Source: Tetragonia tetragonoides
Taxonomy: Eukaryota; Streptophyta; Magnoliopsida; Caryophyllales; Aizoaceae
Reading direction: 5' to 3'
Length of the DNA stretch: 64,000 nt
Assembly: GCA_038025085.1 (NCBI GenBank)
Contig: CM076152.1
Span: 26,062,001-26,126,000 of the forward strand
The notes under the pieces were generated by a model. That model was not told the origin of the DNA. It did no database searches and saw only the letters and a list, made by a program, of their open reading frames with translations. Both the position numbers and the translations under genes were made by a program. Below are positions 57,182 to 64,000 of this stretch, one piece after another. Positions within the stretch are counted from its first letter, which is position 1. Each line of letters starts with the position of its first letter.

Positions 57182-59199
57182 TGTAATACCTCCGAATTCG
57201 CAATGATCTCTAGGGAACTATCGACGTCGCTGTCCACGACTCGACACCACTGAACCGTCACGGATCCAGGGGGATGCTACTGCAACATTTATCGTTAAGC
57301 AATAAATGCTAAGCAGTAAGGAAAACTAGGTATCAAATGAAGCATCTAAACAAATTAAACATAAATATCAGAGTTGTCTATCCAGCGGTCTTAAGTCCAT
57401 TATAGTTTTTTATTACAACTTTGCCTTCAAGGGCACAAATCAAAAATCCCAAATCCAAAGTAACCAATAAATCAACAGTTCTAAACAGACAGCCCACATT
57501 CAACCTTCTAGCGAACCATCCTCACTCAGCTACACCTGCACTCTGGTTTTCGTGATGCAAACAAGGTACAGAAGAAAAAGAGAAGAAACAAAAGAAAACA
57601 AAAATCAGATAAACTGAACAAAAGTCGTCCATACCCAGGTAAAACACTTTCGGAAACCTTACCTGGGTTTTAGAAGAATCATTGAAATTCATTTGCATGC
57701 ACAAGTAGTCATACAATCAAGCACACGCATACTCAATATTCGATTACATGCAATTCTTGCTTTAGTGATTATTCGAACACAAATAGATAAACTATCTTGA
57801 TTAGAGTAATAAGAGAGCGAATAGAACATCGATTACCCATACTATTCATAGATAGATATAGACATGCCATGGACTTATTCTAGTGTATACTCACACTACC
57901 TCTAACATAATAATCGATATGTAGAGAATTAAACAATGGGGAATGATCCATCCCGCATACACTAGGAGGTGTCCATAAAATTAACTTGGGAATCACGCAT
58001 CCCTAGACTACATCAATTAGATAAGTCTCGATAGCTCGACTACTCCTAGGGATCCATTAGGAGTCTTATTCTCATTTAATTCAATTCACACACTTGCATT
58101 GATTGACCTAGTGGTACAACGAGACCACGACATACTACTTCATTTCATGCTCATGATAATGAATAATAATAGCGACGATAATGACATAAAGGCACATTAA
58201 CAATAGTCATGCTTCTTATATGTCTAACATAATTTCGGCAGCATTTCGGCAGTATATCATGATATCCAAAAATTACACTTTCGCAATTAAACCATCCAAA
58301 CATAATAGTAGGTTCTCATTAGCACTCAATAATATCCAATTCCAAATAGCACGTATTATTATATCATAATAATAATAGAAATACAACATTGCCATACATG
58401 CTCAATAAATAACATATGAACTAATTGATTAACGAAACTTCATAAACTTGTCATACTCAATATAATTCATATTTACAGCGAAGAATATATTTCAAATTCC
58501 CATAATTAACGACGATATATTTTAATCATGCGTCGCATTTAAATTCAGAATAATAATAAATTAGCACATAACACATCAAAATAGTTTTGATTGGGCTTTG
58601 GAAAGAGTTAGGCACAATCGCTTACCTAACAAATGCTCACTACGCAGTAAGTAACCTGGCTAATCACAACCCGATCATGCTTGTCCGTTTGGTCCTAATT
58701 ACAAACAATTACTTAAACATAATTAGTAAATACGAAAATGCAAAAAGTACTAAAACTGTAAACTAATATTTTTATTAAATTTCTTGATTTATTCCAATCA
58801 ATCTAAGCTTTTTAAAATCCGGATTCGGACTCCGAAAGAGTACAGAAAAATAAAAACAATTATTGAAAAATACTGAAAATATAAAATTAATTAAAACGAA
58901 AATACAAAATTCGAAACCCTAACTTATTGTGCAAGTCTTGACCACTGTCACCCACAAGGGGACCCATGGTCGGACCCATCACCACCCACCGACCACCATG
59001 GTCGGCGGTGGGCTCGGCGGTGACCAGCGGCCAAGAGAGAGAAAGAGAGAGAGAGAACACGAGAGAGAGACTGAAGGAGAGAGAGGGGAAGGGGGAGCGA
59101 CTGGTGGGTCAGCCCACGGTGGTCGACCGCTCGGCCAGACGGTGGCAATGGCGCCCTGCCGCCGGCAAGCCAAAACAAAGGAGAGAGAGTGCAGGGTAC
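57182..59199 (-). repeat. LTR F, relative of LTR E, interrupted by element G
   Basis: On the minus strand it ends CCGAATTCGGAGGTATTACA at 57182 and is colinear with LTR E up to the GA-rich tract, where element G starts. No iMet primer site lies to the left, so it is a solo or 3' LTR. The remaining part should lie beyond the window. Candidate duplication left of it: GTGAA. Confidence 0.75.
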
Positions 59200-61019
59200 T
59201 GTAAGAACCCTCGCCTTTCGGCGCCTAATTTAAATAATAAATATCTGTTATAGGTTCTTAAATAGAAGAGATATATTGATTAAGTGATTATTGAACAAAT
59301 GAAGTCGCCACCAATTTTTAAGGAAACAATTGGAAACCAGATGTGCACCCAATTCCGATTGGAAATTATGTCTCATATAACCCAAAGGCCAAAGATCGAG
59401 TTCGGGGGTGTGGGTACGAAAAAGACAAAACGAATCTCATCTAACTCGCCCGTATTAACGGCCTCTACTAATCCTATCCATGTTGATTCTTAACTCACAT
59501 AACAAGGTTCCAAACAATCCGGTCGTCCAAGATCCTAAATTAACTAGGTGGGTTGAACAAACCAAATTATTAAAGTTACCGTTTTGCACATGATTATCCA
59601 ATTGCATGATTTGATTTATAGAACACAACCATAATAATAGAAATCAGTTCCCCAACCTTACCGTGCTAGCGTAATGCCCCAATTGCCAATTTGCATGAAT
59701 AAACGTGTTAGTAACTTCAATGGAAGTAAAATAAAAGATATAAACTTTAATTACATGTTAGTATGCTAATTGAATTGATTAATCATGGAAAACATGCAAA
59801 GATATGATATTTACACTAGACATGATAAAATGTAAGAAAACTAGAAAATAAACTAAAAAGTATGAAAACCATGTAAGGATAATAATTAAACTAACCTATG
59901 CATGATAATCATGAAAACAATAATTCAAAATTGATCTACATATGATAAACTAAATAAAATAATGAAAACATGCAAAGAATATTAACCATGATCATAATAT
60001 AAATAAAACATGCTTTGAAAATAGATTTAAAAGTTGAAAAGCTGAGGTTGAACCTTGATTGTACTAGAATAGAATGACAATTGCTCTTGATATTGGACTT
60101 GATCTTGGGATGAGACTTGTTCTTGATTAGAGTTTGAATATGGGTTTGATTGATGTGACTAGAGTTGAATGGAATAGAGGGGAGAGAGAGAGAGATTAGG
60201 ATTTTCTTGAGTTGAATCCCCTCATAATGAGTTGTGTCCCCAAAAAACGGAGTTTACAGTGGTATTTATAGGGAATGGGCCAAAAAGGAGGTCAAATTAG
60301 GGTTTTCCGGCCAAAATTGGTGCCCAGCAGCCTCCCGGAGGGCCGCTCGGGCTCGGCGGCCTCGATAGTGCAGCATAGGCTCAGCGGCACGCCGCTGGGC
60401 CCGGTGGCCCGCTTCACGGCCTCCGCTCCCACGACAAGACCGATGGAAGGCTCGTTTGACCTCCGATTGGCCTTCTTCTTATTGCGTTGGATTTCTTGTT
60501 CAAAGGGCTGTCTTTTCACATATTGTGGGCTCATATTGCACGATTATCCTATGAGTTATGGCCCTTACACTAGAGAGGTGTCTGTTTTAGCGCATTAATC
60601 AATCATCGAATCACATCTCCTTCGTTTCTAATTGGATTTTGGCCCATAATATATCATTGGAAAGCTAATTCAAATAGGAATACAAGACTATTGGGATAAT
60701 ACTCCAATTAATCCTTGAATAGCTAAAAATCAGTCTTGAACCGTGATATGCGGGTATGAGAACATCGTTTTTAGCCCGTAACTTCACTAAATCATAACTT
60801 TTGACTCCGGTGTCCGTTTGGGACAAATGAGATGGCGTTGGAAAGCTTATGTAAAAGGCTATTTAATGGTATGAAAATGTTAGGGGTTTGGAATAAATAT
60901 GGATAATGGGACACAAAAAACTACAAGTATTTCGAGCATTGACATTCAATTCATTATGTTCATTATTGGTTATCATCATTGGGCATTTAAAAAGGAGGGA
61001 ACCGATTTTGGTGTTTACA
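59200..61019 (-). repeat. 3' LTR of element G
   Basis: It begins TGTAAACACCAAAATCGG and ends GGCGAGGGTTCTTACA on the minus strand and is related throughout to the LTR of C (28161-29988). TATA box TATAAATA at 60270-60263. AGCGGC-type cluster at 60325-60440. Hairpin CGCC-GAAA-GGCG near 59213-59224. Confidence 0.88.
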
Positions 61020-61034
61020 GAAGCCCCCACTTTT
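61020..61034 (-). other. Polypurine tract of element G
   Basis: AAAAGTGGGGGCTTC directly before the 3' LTR in minus-strand order. Confidence 0.75.
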
Positions 61035-61138
61035 GCCGAGCTCGAGTAGAGCGAAGGGAAAAGTATGCACATTTTGGAAACATGCAATGCAAGCACATAT
61101 TGGAACCGTCGATGTTGACATCGATGTTGATGTTGATG

Positions 61139-61590
61139 GCTGTCAGGATTGCCAAGTTGACTTGAATTGAAGACGATGGTCGGGGTCGCTAGATTGACTT
61201 GAATTGAATATGGCAGTCAGGTTCGCCTGATTGACTTGAAGTTGAATTAGGCAGTCAGGATCGCCGGATTGACTTGAAATTGATGTTGACTGTCAAATTT
61301 GCCGAATTGACTTGATATTGATGGATACAGCTGTCAGGATCGGCAAATTGACTTGATCGAAAAATGAACATGGCTGTCCGGATGGCCAGATTGTCATTGA
61401 ATTTGAATATGGCAGTCAGGTTCGCCAAATTGACTTGATCGAAAATTGAACACGGCTGTCAGGATCGCCAAACTGACATCGAAATTGAATATGGCAGTCA
61501 GGTTCGCCAAATTGACATGAATGATTGAACATTGACTTGAATATTGAAAATGGTTGTCGGGGTCGCCAAATTGAATTGAGGGGTTGACTT
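61139..61590 (-). repeat. Tandem array of about 40-bp units in element G
   Basis: About eleven units of 38-43 bp carry CTGTCAGGATCGCCAAATTG or CAGTCAGGTTCGCC followed by ACTTGA. In the last part, units alternate in pairs of about 82 bp, a higher-order pattern. The position next to the 3' LTR matches the arrays in A and B, but the sequences are unrelated. Confidence 0.85.
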
Positions 61591-63419
61591 GAGTTAAGTA
61601 TTCCCGTAAATGAAAATGCAAGGGCACACACAAATATGGCAATGCATACACACAAACATGGCAATGCAAACACACAAATATAGCAATGTAAACACATATT
61701 CGACCAATAGGTACACATATGAGATTGACTTGAACTTGAAACGGGACTCAAAGCCCCCAACATAGAAAGCAGATTGAAAAATAGAAAATATTTTGAAAAT
61801 CGATTTTAGAAAAGACTTAGGGGTCCAAAGTAAAAATAATATCCTTGATCGAATTGAATAGGATGGTCTCCATAGAGCCTTCACCTTGAATGGGTGATAC
61901 TTCTTGAATGATCTACCATATCAGGATTTGGAAGAACACTTGTTGGATTGATGTCCAGCCTTGAGCATGGAGTTTGATTATTTGAGTATTGAAAGACTTT
62001 GCACGAGACATAGAGTATAGACACGATAGGTGATTGAAGGAAAGGTAAGGATCGAAAAAGATAAAACAATTTGACTTGTGGACTACAATTGGAAGGGTTG
62101 GTATGGGAAGCACATTGATCGTGGAGGTGATGGATAGAAAGACATGGCTTCAATAATCGAGTCCAAGTTCTAGGCTCTAATGAATGATCCACGGAACACT
62201 TGAGGTGATTCTTAAAAAACCAAGTTGATAGAGATTGTATAATGGGATATTTTTGATGATTGAATTTAGAATATGACCGAGCCTCGAGAGAAGCTGCCTA
62301 CGCATCCTTGCGGAATCAGGCCAAACGTAGTTTGTGGATTTTCATTTTTTATTATGCCCTTAGTTTTTGCCTGAATCATTGTCTTGGATAATCGATCCAG
62401 CGGGCTTGCCCTAAATTTTTCCAAGGCCATTGAATGAATGGGCCCAACGGGCTTTTTACTTGACTTTAATGCCCTAACTTTTGCGTAGGCCGCCCTTTCA
62501 GATTTTCAACCTAGCGGGCTGCACATGTTTTGAGTGTCAAATCTCTAAGAGGACTTTGGGTTGTAATGCAAGGTTTGGGTTTGGGTTACCAAAGAAAGGG
62601 TTATTAAGGCTCAGAGTCCCATCAAAGCCCCCAGTGTGCATATTATCACCTTATGTTTCGAGAATTGGATTGAACTTGAATTTCATTTCTTTTTTTTTTT
62701 CTTGACTTTGATTTTGCTTTGCTTTTGCACTTTGAACATTTTTCTTTTTTTATTTAAATCTTCTGAACTTTTGAAATTCCACATCTCTCATGGATGGTGA
62801 CATTGCAGCTTGCACACTATCAAACCCCCCCAGGTTAAGGATTTTATGGGTATGAAATGCTATGTGTTTGAGGCCCAACTTGGTTTCAAGAGGATCTTTA
62901 ATGTGGATTGAAAAGGATGGATAAAGGGTGACAAATGAATGCCTCTTGTGCTCGACTTGACTCATGGACACCTGCTCTTATTCTTATTTTGAATGCATTT
63001 ACGCGTTTTATCCTTTGATTTGAATTGATCATCTTTTCCCTTAGCATTAATGAATTATTGCAACTTGGATTCATCATTGAATTTGAGTGTTCCATGGATA
63101 GAAGAAATAACACAGTACAGAAAAGTAATTGACTTTATTGAATAGAAAGGAAGAAACACACGGCTAAGACTTGATTATTCCTAAAGTAGACTTGAACTCG
63201 AATTGGGAAAGAAAGAACTGGGAGGGACTCTCCGACTCATGCTAATCTTATTGAATTCGAAAACAAAATAAAATTCTAAGAGAAGACTACTCTTGAAGGC
63301 GCTTGACATCTTGATGCTTCTCTTGACGCTCTTGGCCTGAACTTAAAAAATGGGCCTCTAGAGTGGAGACCTCTAGGCCTAGTGGTTATGGCCCAATGGA
63401 TTACTGTTGTTATTGGGTT
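61591..63419 (-). other. Noncoding interior of element G
   Basis: No gene. It contains the block shared with B at 62463-62516 (AAAGGGCGGCCTACGCAAAA on the minus strand) and the CTACG...CGTAG block. Repeated phrases with ACACAAATATGGCAATG occur at 61628-61700. Confidence 0.6.
62298..62330 (-). promoter_or_regulatory. Conserved CTACG...CGTAG block, element G copy
   Basis: On the minus strand CTACG (62330-62326) and CGTAG (62302-62298) enclose 23 nt with CCTGATTC, as in A and B. Confidence 0.5.
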
Positions 63420-64000
63420 TCTTCATATCTGGAGCCGGGATGGTCCCATTATCTATGAGATCTTGGATATTATGCTTTAGAAACCAACAGTCATCAGTGT
63501 TATGACCTCGGCCTCGATGGAACTTGCAAAAAGCTTCGGAATCCCACGATTTGCTTCGATTCTGTGGAGATGGATCTGGAGTTGGACCTGTAGGGTGAAG
63601 ATGCCTAATTTATTGTAGTTTCTTGAATGCTTTGCTTAACCTCATGCCCAATGGGGTGAAGACCCTTCGAGGTTTGTTGGCATTGTCTTCATTTAGAGAG
63701 TTAACCTCGGGGCCTTTGAAACCAGTACCCTTTTTGTCTTTGGAGTAGTTAGTGTAGTTGCTCTTACTCTTTGTGGATTGAAGATGTTCCTCAATTTGTA
63801 TCCCAATCTTGTAAAGTCTATCAAAGGTCTCAATGGGACGGAACATTATAAGTTCTTGGTATTTGGGTTGAAGGTTGCGGACCAAAATCCGTACTTGGTC
63901 TTCTTTGGAGGGGCGATTGATGAGTTGAGCCGCCTTTTCTCTCCATCGAGTCAAGAAAGGAATAAAGTCTTCCTTTTCACTTTGTTTGGTCACTTCCAAC
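63420..64000 (-). pseudogene. Element G gag, C-terminal part
   Basis: The frame runs in from the window edge with FIPFLTRWREKAAQLINRP and RILVRNLQPKYQELI, then RRVFTPLGM. A single TAA at 63612-63610 follows, and the same frame continues with HPTGPTPDP, the zinc-type motif CKFHRGRGHNTDDC and FLKHNIQDLIDNGTIP. It is therefore closer to intact than gag of A or B. It ends near 63420 without going on into protease. Confidence 0.82.

Larger units (their letters stand above)
59200..64000 (-). mobile_element. Element G: gag-only Tat-type element, continues beyond the window
   Basis: The 3' LTR (59200-61019), polypurine tract, tandem array, noncoding interior and gag (63420-63999) follow in minus-strand order. 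Only 2.4 kb separates gag from the LTR and it holds no pro-pol, so the element is non-autonomous like B. It is inserted in LTR F; GGTAC (59195-59199) is the candidate left duplication. Confidence 0.85.

Noticed and set aside
1..64000. Functional tRNA or rRNA genes
   Set aside because: Only primer-site complements and SINE-like A and B boxes were seen; no cloverleaf or rRNA sequence was recognised by eye. A tRNAscan run would settle it.

Overview
The window is repeat-dense nuclear DNA of a flowering plant, probably a eudicot with a large genome. The evidence is spliced GT-AG genes, Tat/Ogre-type Ty3 elements with Arg-tRNA-like primer sites, copia, LINE and SINE pieces, hAT-like MITEs and long CT/GA microsatellites. 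Only one ordinary host gene is visible: a four-exon LIFEGUARD/Bax-inhibitor-1 family gene (42718-49195, + strand, 242 aa).

Left part (1-29988). A minus-strand gag remnant (1-560) abuts element A (1596-27572), a Tat-type Ty3 retrotransposon with gag, protease, RT, a second RNase H and integrase, all decayed. A second element, B (9885-18606), carrying only gag, sits inside the integrase of A. It is flanked by a near-perfect 5-bp duplication (9880-9884 and 18607-18611), and the integrase frame continues exactly across it. Between integrase and 3' LTR, element A carries two spliced genes on the opposite strand. One is an intact two-exon gene for a 445-aa DUF7745-like protein (20055-21479). The other is a seven-exon plant mobile domain (PMD) gene of about 700 codons (22295-25035) with three TGA codons and one damaged donor site. 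The 3' LTR of A is cut at 27572 and fused to the leader of element C (minus strand; LTR 28161-29988).

Middle part (29991-42700). A SIRE-type copia gag remnant is followed by a LINE (minus) split by an 8-kb block that starts TGTAATATCCCG and ends GGGGTGTTACA. I read this block as a solo LTR (D, about 2.8 kb when its inserts are discounted) invaded by an hAT-like MITE (33093-33789), a deleted copia element (34402-37940) and a long-TIR element (38571-39561). Upstream of the LIFEGUARD gene lies a tandem repeat with long CT tracts (41270-42045).

Right part (49200-64000). The gene's 3' flank has an hAT-like MITE of CCCGAA-rich composition (49634-50393). Next come an iMet-primed minus-strand LTR element (E; LTR 51852-54525), a low-content stretch, a related LTR (F, from 57182) and element G (59200 to beyond the window). 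G is another gag-only Tat-type element, on the minus strand, inserted in LTR F.

The Tat-type elements share features not explained by coding. They have AGCGGC-rich U3 clusters, which also occur upstream of both antisense genes. A, C and G have a small GAAA-loop hairpin next to the primer site. A, B and G have a CTACG...CGTAG block after the last coding region and tandem arrays next to the 3' LTR with units of 65, 66 or about 40 bp. The antisense two-gene cassette of element A is the most unusual system in the window.
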